From Holothuria scabra (Eukaryota > Echinodermata > Holothuroidea > Aspidochirotida > Holothuriidae), in NCBI GenBank assembly GCA_037179385.1, contig CM074193.1:36792846-36856845 (forward strand): a stretch of 64,000 bases of DNA, in the 5' to 3' direction. The notes under the pieces were generated by a model, which saw only the letters and a list, made by a program, of their open reading frames with translations, did no database searches and was not told the origin of the DNA. Every line of letters begins with the position of its first letter. The stretch's first letter is position 1. Made by a program: the position numbers and the translations under genes. Positions 35,432-44,391 of this stretch are shown here, piece after piece.

Positions 35432-35799
35432 TTAAAGAGGCTCATTTAGTTGGTTCATGAAATTCAACAAATTTTTCCAAACCTGTTAAGTTTTCCTCAC
35501 ATACCATTGACAAATGATCAAACTAAGACAATCCCCATATACTACGTACAGTTAACTGTTTGATGAGTGAGTACTTTGAGGTTCAATTCGGTTTTCAAAA
35601 ATTCGTGACCAGACACTTTTTCAAAATAGGCACAAAACTTTTGCAAGTCAGAACACCACAGAATTCAAAATTTTAGCTTTTACCTTAACTATTGGATATA
35701 AAACTTGGCTTATCATGCAAATTATAACCATTTTCATGAGATAGTGACCCTTTAACACTCTCATTAAGGTATCGAAACCAACTCAATGAGTCCCTCTAA
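35432..35799 (+). repeat. MITE family D, copy 1
   Basis: It starts at TTAA (35432-35435) with AAGAGGCTCATTTAGTTGGT and ends with the inverse 'ccaactcaatgagtccctctaa'. The interior ('caaatttttccaaacctgttaagtttt', 'attcgtgaccagacactttt', 'ttggatataaaacttggcttat') matches the copy at 51010-51375 almost throughout. The right TTAA has decayed to CTAA. Confidence 0.75.
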
Positions 35800-36964
35800 A
35801 GGGCAAGCGTAGTCGGCTAAACATTTATTTTGGAGGGATTTTGTCCGTTAAAGACCTACAAAGCAGCCAGCGATAAAGCGCAAGCAGGTCTATAAAGTTC
35901 ATTTTCTTCAGGGCAGTTTTGGTCCGCAAGGAGTCTGGACGATCGCCGGCCTACCTCCCTCCCCACGACTATGTAAACCGCCCGCCTTGCTCCCTTCCTC
36001 TCTACGACTAAATAAACGCTCGTCCCTCTATTTTTGGGATATCCACTATGTCTTTTTTCTCTGCAAAATTGCATACAGCATAGACCCTTTAATTTTGTTT
36101 TTACTCTTAGAGCGCCATCATTTCGGGGAAAACCACACTGACGATGGTTGTTGTGTATTACGTGCATTTGATCTTGCAGTGCAGCTGGTTGGTTAAATAT
36201 GCATAACACATAGGCTATAGATGCGCCTGTAGATATTATTTTGTGCATGTTTGTGCACCATACAAGCCTAACACAGTACTTGTGTTCTCTATGTATGTGC
36301 CTACATATTAATAACACACAATTCATCAGACGACCACAGTGGAGAAAACTGTTCGCCAGTCATGTCATCCAGGTCACTGTGAAGACATTTCTGCTTTGTA
36401 AACATCCACGGTCACCATCAGCTTCAGGTACTGCGACTTTATTTTGGCTTAAAATTCAGTGACATGTCTGATTTGACGAGGAACTGGAAGGTTTTTAACA
36501 GGGGATCAAAGGCACCAACAACCTTGAGTTGAGCCCGAGGCCTAGGCTAACGTTAGCCTTGAATAGACTATCTGTAACTAAGTTAGTGTAACACTGTAAC
36601 GTAAACGATGCTACTATTTTACTAAGTTGGTGTTATTGTTTACCAACTTAGTAAAGCACTGTCAATCTGTAGACTGTAGTGTAATGCTAGTCTAATGTTA
36701 GCCAAGAGTAAACCAAGTGAAACAATTATAATAAAAATACTTGGAGAAGTTTTGTAGGCTGGAAGGCCTAATGTAGGCTAAGTTAGGCCTAAGGCTACTC
36801 CTAAGCTGGGCAAAAGCTCTCACTTGTTAAATTAGGCCTAACGTTAGGCTAGGCTAGGGTCTAGGCCTAACAGTTAGTCTAGGCCCCCCTAGGAGTAGGA
36901 AGTGATATTGATTGTCCCTGTCAAGTTCAGAATCGGACCGAACAAAGTTGTGTTCTTTGACTGA
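35800..36964. other. No gene recognised; TAGGCCTA-rich sequence
   Basis: From about 36530 to 36890 the words GGCCTA, TAGGCT and CGTTAG recur many times on both strands, a composition that continues beyond the right end of the big element at 46330-46980. This is the local host background into which the 9.35 kb element inserted. The 156-codon minus-strand open frame at 35856-36326 has no domain-like pattern and is not called. Confidence 0.45.
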
Positions 36965-37227
36965 ATTTGTAATAGGGTTGTCGCACGCACACAGAATTTT
37001 TCTCCAAAATTCTCGCGGAACTACTCACACCCAAACACGAAGTCGCTAAAACTAGGGAAGCCAAAGGTAAAAAATGAAGTTTTTAGTAGGGTTCTGAATG
37101 TCATATCAGTTGTGAGAGCTCAATGAGAGAATCACAACAAAAAAAAAATGGGGATAATCGGACCTTGCTATCTCGAGTTATAGTCTGACAACGCTGGCCA
37201 AAAAACGTTCGTTTGTCTGAACTGGGC

Positions 37228-37262
37228 CGCGGGCCCTCGATTTACCATTTTTGAGGGCCCGT
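37228..37262 (+). other. GC-rich hairpin inside the 9.35 kb element
   Basis: GCGGGCCCTCGATTTACC is followed by an inverse GAGGGCCCG, giving a short stem around GGGCCCTC/GAGGGCCC with a loop of about 14 bases. It lies about 255 bases inside the left end. Function is unknown. Confidence 0.4.
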
Positions 37263-38509
37263 AATTCCATGAACCAGCATCACATTGCATTATAACATTT
37301 CTAAATGAGAATATGGGACAATCATTCAAGCTCAGTGAAAAATGAGCACCATCCAGCATAAGGTTGATGAGATATGCCTGTTGCAAAATGACCGAAATCC
37401 TCATTTTTGACTGGTGGTCTTTGACCTTGACATTGTTAACACAGTGAAAATCACCGATTTTGAACGTAAATAAATCCACAATGCAAACTCTCATGAGTTT
37501 GAAATTCACTGTGGTTTGAGAGACTAGTAAATGCTAAAAGCTAAATGAAGATCAAGTGATTTGACTAATAATTAACAAATTAATTAATCATTAAAATCGT
37601 CAATTTAACAAAAACATACCGAAGGTTCAAAAGTGCGTTGACCCCAGGGAAGCCAGAATAGTTGCTTCACTGCATATACAAGTGTGCACTACTTTCCTGT
37701 GTATGAAAAAACTTCGTATTCAGTCAATTTAGATATTTTAGACTTGCAATTGTTGAAAAAGAGTAGAATTAGCAATATGCACACAATGTTATACAGTAAT
37801 ATTAATGGATAATTAAGAAAAATAAGGTAAAAGGGAGAAATTTTTGGGTGATCATCAGTTGGGTTGTTAAACCGTATCCAGTCTCGCCACGAGGAGGCTG
37901 ATCACTTGAGACCGTGGACTCATTTGCTCTAGTTTTTTCTACTTCATTTTTTTTTTACTTTCCTTCCAGCAGATCGAATGCCAGATAAAAGTAAATAATG
38001 TATGAGGTAATAATTAAGAAACAGCTATCGCATTCAGGTACAAATATCAGTCAAAGCATTACAGTTTTGTGACGCTTGGAAAATCAGAGGTCTGACCGGG
38101 CGATTACCCGTTCCATCCTCATAAAATTTGACTGCAGGCATTCTAGGCGACCTTGTTATCACCCTAATTAGCCACTGCACTGGAATGTAGTAGTATTTTT
38201 TGTAAATGTCGTGAATAAAAAACCACAGGAATGCCCACCTGTCTCAAAAGGTTTTACTGGAGGATGGTCATTAAAGGTGTCCAATCCACCAAGCTAGAAT
38301 TATTGTAATGGGACGGTAAAGATGACCCCGCAAGGCCTCAATATTTAGTTTCACTTTTTCTACAACAACAAAGCTTGTTGTACATGAATATAATTCAAAT
38401 GCCACCACCAATTTCCATAATTCCAATAAAGCTCTTTAATGATGACTTTTACATGTCCTTTTATAAAAGAAGTCTCACTTTTTTATTTAGTTTCCAGGTA
38501 TCATTTCCA

Positions 38510-39212
38510 AATACTGTCACCTGTCCCCGGTGCCACCTCTTTGGGCGCATCCGGCCAGTAGCTGTATAAAATCTGATGAGAGTACTTTTGCCAACCCATC
38601 AGCCGCTTGAGGTTACATCTGTCAGTCGCCAAGGATAGACACCTCTGCTGGGCGCCTACCAGCCGCACAGATGTGGCAGTATCATACTTCTGCAACCCGT
38701 CACCAGCGCAACCTCTTTGGGCGCCACTAGCCGGCCACAAAGCACTTACTGATCTTTTTTTTTGTAAACAATTTATAGCAGGTGCACAGTATTATTTATG
38801 CCATTAACCAACGCAACCTCTTTGGGCGCCATTGGCCAGGACAGATTTATGTCTCTTTTTATGTTACTGCTTCTGTAACCTGTCACTTGTAACCTCTTTG
38901 GGCGCCATTGGCTGGCATAAATTGTTTTTCTTATTTTTAAAGTAGCTGATGCACAGTGTAATTTTTCACAGTCACCAGCACAAGGTCTCTGGTCTTTCAT
39001 GAAATCTGATGAGAGTACTCTTGCCAACCCATCAGCCGCTTGAGGTTACATCTGTCAGTCGCCAAGGATAGACACCTCTGCTGGGCGCCTACCAGCCGCA
39101 CAGATGTGGCAGTATCATACTTCTGCAACCCGTCACCAGCGCAACCTCTTTGGGCGCCACTAGCCCCGGCCACAAAGCACTTACTGATCTTTTTTTTTGT
39201 AAACAATTTTTT
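38510..39212 (+). repeat. Internal repeat block: five ACCTCTTTGGGCGC motifs and a ~205-bp direct duplication
   Basis: ACCTCTTTGGGCGC occurs at 38535, 38711, 38816, 38892 and 39144, four times followed by C(A)(C/T)T(A/G)GCC so that it contains GGCGCC. A longer segment, 38568-38774, recurs nearly unchanged at 39002-39210 (AAATCTGATGAGAGTAC through GTAAACAATTT), offset about 434 bp. The small open frames here arise from the duplication. The block lies within the 9.35 kb transposon, downstream of its minus-strand ORF. It may be a regulatory or transposase-binding array, or the remains of a separate small element. Confidence 0.75.
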
Positions 39213-40065
39213 TTTTACTGTACAGGAATATTATTATTCCTTTGGATACCCTGGATTCATCATGTGCTTTTTAGTTTTTTTAAAAGCCAAGACAACTAAT
39301 TCAAAGCTTGCCTGGCATGAAATTTGATGGGAGTAATTAAGCTACCCACCAGAGCACACATTATGAGACTTCCTACTGTTAAGAGCATTTTTATAACGTA
39401 TATTGGTAGATGACAAACAGGAATTATTCATTATACTTGTTTCCTCGACATTTCAAAATGTATTTATTAGTAGTAGTTTGAACCTTAACCATTGCTTTGA
39501 AGCAGGCTTTCTTTTTGCAACATTTGTGTAATAAAATCATGAGACAATAAAACATAAACTACTAGTACTACACCCCTTACTCAAGGTATGTACCTGAATA
39601 CCTGAATGCGATAACCATTTAACATAAAAGATGCCCATTAGTCATTGTGAAGTTATGCAATAATATCGTACGGTAGACTGTAAACAACAAAAATGTATTC
39701 TTTTGTTTACAGTACATGAGATTGTGAGATCTCAGAACTACTAGAGCAAATGAGTTGTTGTGGCACAGGCAAATGTTTGGGGGTAATTTCACCAACATTT
39801 GGCTGTGCCATTAAAAGTGAAATTAAATGGTCCAATGAAAATGCCAATTAAAACTCTTGTTGTCAATCTGAATGGATAAAAATGAGATAAACATAATAAA
39901 GCTTTTATTTGAAAATAAAGACTATAATATTGCACTCTTAAACTAATGGAAATAATTAAAAAATATTTACAAATTTGAATTGACCTGAATTGAATTGAAA
40001 TTAGATTGGTTGCATATTTGAAATGATTTAAGCTGCAAAACTTAAAGCAGACTCTTTAACTCTAC

Positions 40066-40512
40066 TTAAAGGGAAGTTGCAGCCACCCCAATTTGACTAA
40101 TTTGGCTAAATTTGATCTACAGCTACACATATGACTCATTGTTATCATGCAACTGAATCTCAATTTGTTACTGTATTGATAAAAGTTATGCTCATGGAGA
40201 AAGAAGTGCTAGTTTTAATTTCACTATGCAATATTTTGGTTCTCAAATAATACTAATAGTAAGTGTTAATTACAGAAATGAGAGGGGGCCTACCCAAAGT
40301 TCACTAGCTTCAATGTTCTCAAGGTTTGATGTTTAACTACAGCTATTTCATTAATTATTCCCAGGATTAGATGCTCATACGTTTTTAGTATTTTGAGTCA
40401 AACCCTGGGAAGAATGGACCCCGGAATTACATTAAGATACAGCCCCAATGAGATGGTAATAATATTCAGCTGATTTTATGAAGTAAAATTGGAGTGACTG
40501 CAACATCTTTAA
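40066..40512 (+). repeat. MITE family O (TTAA-flanked), nested in the 9.35 kb transposon
   Basis: TTAA occurs at 40066-40069 and 40509-40512. The left end is AGGGAAGTTGCAGCCACCCC and the right end inverted is AGATGTTGCAGTCACTCC. The 439-bp interior has no ORF. It must be younger than, or have co-moved with, the host transposon. Confidence 0.7.
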
Positions 40513-40588
40513 AATTGAATGTGTTGATAGTGAAGTTCAAAATAAAATTAAATAATATGTAGGCTACAAGAGGAAATGAAAAGGGTGG

Positions 40589-40940
40589 TTAAAATAAGAT
40601 GATCACTTCCCCATTTAAATAATCAGTAAGAAGGGGGACTTTTAAAACCTCAAATGACTCGGCCTCATACTCATCATCCTCAACATCATTCCACTCAACA
40701 GGATCATACTCAACAACACACTCACTTTCCTCACACACATCAATCACTCTCCCCCCCCCACCACATTTCATCCCCATCATCACTTAACCATAAATGTTTA
40801 ATTCTCCTCCCAACAAAATCTTTTGCCCCAACCTCCATAACAACCAAATCCCCACCCTCAATATCATTAGCAATTTCTGTGTCTGAATACTCCCACTCTG
40901 TGTCACTATCTTCATCATACTTAATCAAAAAACTTACCAT
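40589..40940 (-). pseudogene. Frameshifted C-terminal extension of the transposase-like ORF (Tudor-like repeats)
   Basis: Directly after the stop of the 970-codon ORF, the neighbouring frame (from about 40930) continues with FLIKYDEDSDTEWEY and ends a repeat with IEGGDLVVMEV. A second shift at the C9 run 40751-40759 leads into GRVIDVCEES, ECVVEYDP and DYLNGEVIIL, with a stop at 40589. Read across, the segment gives two similar units: GKLVKH...WFVGVV...YDED...GGDLVV and GRRIKH...WWGG...VEYD...NGEVII. This is the layout of paired Tudor-like barrels. Both breaks sit in homopolymers (A6 at 40927-40932 and C9) and each is off by one base. Sequencing error and genuine decay therefore both remain possible. 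The uninterrupted protein would be about 1,080 residues. Confidence 0.6.
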
Positions 40941-43833
40941 CCTTTCTTTTTACTACCCCCACAAACCACTTTTCTCCCCCTTTCCCATCATCTGTGTGGT
41001 GCTTGACAAGTTTCCCATCTAGATTTCTTCCCCCCCTATTCTGTTGATATGATTCCCTCCCATTATTCCCTTTCTCATTTCTTATCAATTCCCTCATGTT
41101 AGATTTCAATTCTTCTAAACTTAAAGCCCGTCCCATCCTAGAAAAATTCAAAAGACCCTCTTTGTTTTTCATTTTCAATACATACCTCATAAATTTCAAA
41201 CGCACTTTCACACTCTCCATCTGCTCTTTCTCACTCTTTCCACTCAGTCCCTCATTCATACCACTCTCACTCTTCCACAAACCTCCATCATTCACCAGCT
41301 CATCAGTCAAACTTATCACTCTTTTTCTCTCATTCTCTTCTCTCTCAGCTGCCTTCTCTTGCCTCTCTTTCCACTTACACACTTTAAACTCTCTCATCCT
41401 CTCACGCCTCTCATGAAACTCTCTCCTCTGATCTCGCACTGACTTTCTCGCATACTCCATGTACTCTTTCCTTTTCTCTTCATCCAACCTGTCACGCCAC
41501 TCACTCATCTCATTCTTAGCACACATAATCATACCCTCTAAAGCAATCGTCAAAGCATTTGGTTTCTCACGCAGCAGTCTATCAAGCATTCCAAAATCTC
41601 TCTCAGTACTTACATTTGTTGTTGGCACACTCTCAGTCTCACTTCTCATACCCTCACTCATACTTGCATACTTTCCACCTCTCAAATGATCACCCAACAT
41701 ACGCCTCCCAATCACACAAAAAGCTGCACACAGTCCCTCTAAAAAAGCCTTGCATTCAACATCTCGCTCACATTCAAACAGCAAACTCTCATACACACAA
41801 TCCACTTTCACTTCTACATCCTCAAACATCCTCTCTCCTCTCATCAAACCACTCGCATCTTTCGCCCACTTCTCACAGCACTCCATAAATCTCTCATACC
41901 TCACACTCATTTCAGCAACATGCACTCGCTTCCCATTCACACCAGTTTGATTTAAAGATCGCCATAATGGGGAAGTGATCATCTTATCGATGATGCCAAG
42001 TGCTCTGCATCCCGACTTGAAAGAAGGAACTTCCAGATCAGCATGAACAACTTTCATTAACTGATTGTCTTTTTCGACTTGTTTGAAAAAGGTCAACAGT
42101 TCTGGATACAAGAAATACACACCGGCAGCATTGTGGAAAAGGATATTGAATCTGTTTCCTTTGAAAGGAGCCAGAGGAATATCCTTTTCCACGCCGGTGG
42201 ACTTGAGAAAAGCCAGAAAATCCACTGGTTTTCCTGACTTTTCACAAGCCCTCTGTTGAATACTTTTGCAAACAAGTCGAATGAGACGCACAGTTCCAGC
42301 TTCACTTCCTGGTGCAAAAAGACCTGGTAGCAGGCGACTACCCACAATATTTGTTCCTAGAATATTTTTTTCAAGCAACTTGAGGGTAGCCGCAGTTTGA
42401 TCTGCTAGACCTACCAGGAAGTGAAGCCCACAATAAAAGTCATTCATCCTGGTCACTGATGCTTTCTCAACATCATTCAGTTTGTCGAAGTCCTTAATTA
42501 CAAGGGGCAGGATGGAAGTCCTGTACTCTTGAAGGAGCCTGTGCCCCTTCTTCTCTGCAGCATGCCGATCTGACATTGTGTTTTTAATGGCAGTCACAAT
42601 TTTTGCTGCAGAGGAAGGGGACTCCTCTGAATGGTGTTGAGAAAGATCAGAGATTACTTCTTTCAAGACGGAAATAGTGCACTCAGCAGAACCTGATGGC
42701 ATGTCTCGAAGACCGATTACTTGAACAGTTCCATCAGGGAAGCTGACATCATAGGTACCATATTTGTAGCCCCACTTTGTGGTTCCATCAGTACCTAGGG
42801 TGACAGCTTCTCCTTGATCTGCAGCCTTGATTAATGAATCAAGGCACTGGAGCTGTGCAAGTGCGCGGCCTTCGAGAAACATGCATTTGGCAAATGTTTT
42901 ACGTGGTAGTCTGATATCAGATATGTCTGACAAGTGTTTCAGAACAGATCTGATAACAGATTCTACGTTGTTGGCTCCAACATTTTTCATCATCAGGTCC
43001 TGGTAGAGAGCCCTGACATCATCTGTATACTTTCCATTTTTGAAAGTTACCACCTCTTTAGATTTGAGAAATTTGTTCATTTCCTCTTGTACCCTCTCAT
43101 CAACATTCTCCTCCAAGGTGCATAGCCTATTTTCCAAGAAAGCAGAGTTTTGTTTGAGTACTTTATTTTCTTTTTTGAGTTTTTTTTGTTTCTCTGTTCC
43201 CAGATTGTTCCTTCGAGTTGTAGTTTTTTGTTTCAGCCGTAGCACTCTGTCCGTGAGGTTTTTTCTTCTTCTTTTCAAAAGAACAACTTGTGCTTTCAGT
43301 TTTTTTATTTCAGTTTCCTGATTGCTCTTAATTTTTTTGAGATTCGTAATAGTTTTGACTTTCTTGTCTAAATCTTTTTGCAATTTTTTTTCTTTCCTTC
43401 TGAAGCACCGCCTTTTGTTTTGATGAGTTCGTGTCGTATCTTTCATTTTTTCTTCAAGTTTTCTTTTCTCTGCCCGCACCTTCAAAGCCACCTCCATATA
43501 CATTCCCCTATCCTCCCCCAATTCATCAATTAATTCCCCCTGAAGAAGCACTTTTTCTTTAAGCTGCTCACCATTTGTATGCACCTTGGAGGTGTGTTGA
43601 GGAGACTGTGAGTGTGAAGGTCCAGAAGTTGAGGTTTGGGTAATAATTTCCAATTTAGATACTAAAAATGTTTTGAAATTCATCATGCCACTCTGAGATT
43701 TGTTCTTTGACATTCTTCTTTTTTTTTCATTCAGTCTTTTCAATTTTGTGAGCAATTGTTTTGCCTTGACTTCTTGCAAGGCAAAACCCCCCAAACCACA
43801 AATGACATTCCTTACCCTTTCTACCCTCTCCAT
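40921..43833 (-). CDS. 970-residue hAT-like transposase-type protein with N-terminal coiled coil
   Basis: A single uninterrupted frame. Residues 85-260 are Lys/Glu/Arg-rich and coiled-coil-like. A core follows with LGTDGTTKWGYKYGTYDVSF (Asp349), then TMSDRHAAEKK (Asp422) and NDFYCGLHFLVGLADQ with a C-x-x-H at 468-471. TTNVSTERDFGMLDRLLREK (residues 738-757) and ALEGMIMCAKN follow. The order Asp, Asp, CxxH and a late S-x-ER-x-F block is the landmark order of hAT transposases (DDE/RNase H fold plus dimerisation segment). The third acidic residue cannot be placed with confidence. Residues 780-840 are again highly charged. The frame stays open upstream of this ATG to a stop at 43927-43929 with no other ATG, so an upstream exon or a further 5' indel is possible. 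It lies inside TIRs 36973/46326 and may mobilise that element. Codon and base use shifts sharply at about residue 630. Confidence 0.7.
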   Translation of the reverse strand: MERVERVRNVICGLGGFALQEVKAKQLLTKLKRLNEKKRRMSKNKSQSGMMNFKTFLVSKLEIITQTSTSGPSHSQSPQHTSKVHTNGEQLKEKVLLQGELIDELGEDRGMYMEVALKVRAEKRKLEEKMKDTTRTHQNKRRCFRRKEKKLQKDLDKKVKTITNLKKIKSNQETEIKKLKAQVVLLKRRRKNLTDRVLRLKQKTTTRRNNLGTEKQKKLKKENKVLKQNSAFLENRLCTLEENVDERVQEEMNKFLKSKEVVTFKNGKYTDDVRALYQDLMMKNVGANNVESVIRSVLKHLSDISDIRLPRKTFAKCMFLEGRALAQLQCLDSLIKAADQGEAVTLGTDGTTKWGYKYGTYDVSFPDGTVQVIGLRDMPSGSAECTISVLKEVISDLSQHHSEESPSSAAKIVTAIKNTMSDRHAAEKKGHRLLQEYRTSILPLVIKDFDKLNDVEKASVTRMNDFYCGLHFLVGLADQTAATLKLLEKNILGTNIVGSRLLPGLFAPGSEAGTVRLIRLVCKSIQQRACEKSGKPVDFLAFLKSTGVEKDIPLAPFKGNRFNILFHNAAGVYFLYPELLTFFKQVEKDNQLMKVVHADLEVPSFKSGCRALGIIDKMITSPLWRSLNQTGVNGKRVHVAEMSVRYERFMECCEKWAKDASGLMRGERMFEDVEVKVDCVYESLLFECERDVECKAFLEGLCAAFCVIGRRMLGDHLRGGKYASMSEGMRSETESVPTTNVSTERDFGMLDRLLREKPNALTIALEGMIMCAKNEMSEWRDRLDEEKRKEYMEYARKSVRDQRREFHERRERMREFKVCKWKERQEKAAEREENERKRVISLTDELVNDGGLWKSESGMNEGLSGKSEKEQMESVKVRLKFMRYVLKMKNKEGLLNFSRMGRALSLEELKSNMRELIRNEKGNNGRESYQQNRGGRNLDGKLVKHHTDDGKGGEKWFVGVVKRKDGKFFD

Positions 43834-44272
43834 GACCCCTTCAGACTCAAAATGTTTTTCAACAAATGCATTAATTTCCAGTAGGGCTGCATTATTTAGC
43901 CCATAAATATTTCCCCCCCATTTCCCTTAAGTTGCTAATGCAAGTAAGGATTGTGCATCCTAGTTATCCCAATATCATTACAATAAGGCCCAACTCCCTC
44001 AACTTCTGGACCTTCACTCATGGTTGAAAGTTACAGAAAAAAATTGGATCTGAAGTATAGAAGTCTTAATATCAACTTGCTGTTGACTAATTGTAACTGT
44101 AAATATCAGTACAACTTTACAAGGGGCCACTAAGTTGCACTGAATAACTATTTGTTGCAGGCCTAGGCTATAGACTAAGTTATGCAACAAGTATTGGTGA
44201 AATCTGTTAGGCTAGAAGGTTAGGCTATATATAGGATAGCACTGTGCTTTGGCCAAAGCCTAATGTTGTGAT

Positions 44273-44391
44273 CCTACCGAATAATATATGTACGGGAAAC
44301 ACAACTTAGGCTACAACGTAGTTACGGGGCCTACCGAGTAATATATATTCGGGAAACACAACTTAGGCTACAACGTAATTACGGGGCCTAA
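44273..44391 (+). repeat. 57-bp tandem duplication
   Basis: Two units starting CCTACCGA (44273 and 44330) share 'aatatat...cgggaaacacaac', 'ttaggctacaacgta' and 'ttacggggcct' with few differences. They lie in the presumed upstream region of the minus-strand transposase-like gene. Confidence 0.75.

Noticed and set aside
35856..36326. 156-codon minus-strand open frame
   Set aside because: Second longest frame, but composition is erratic, no domain pattern is visible, no promoter or splice context, and it crosses sequence resembling MITE ends.
37168..37509. 113-codon minus-strand frame near the left end of the 9.35 kb element
   Set aside because: No recognisable motif and it includes a GC hairpin. 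Kept only as non-coding interior.
38501..39327. Matching pairs of small frames on both strands
   Set aside because: Identical peptides arise from the 205-bp direct duplication. No initiation context and both strands are open.
40654..43321. Several plus-strand frames opposite the transposase-like ORF (for example 41096-41416, 41559-41888)
   Set aside because: They are open because the plus strand is G-poor and so has few TAG/TGA. The minus-strand frame has the motifs.
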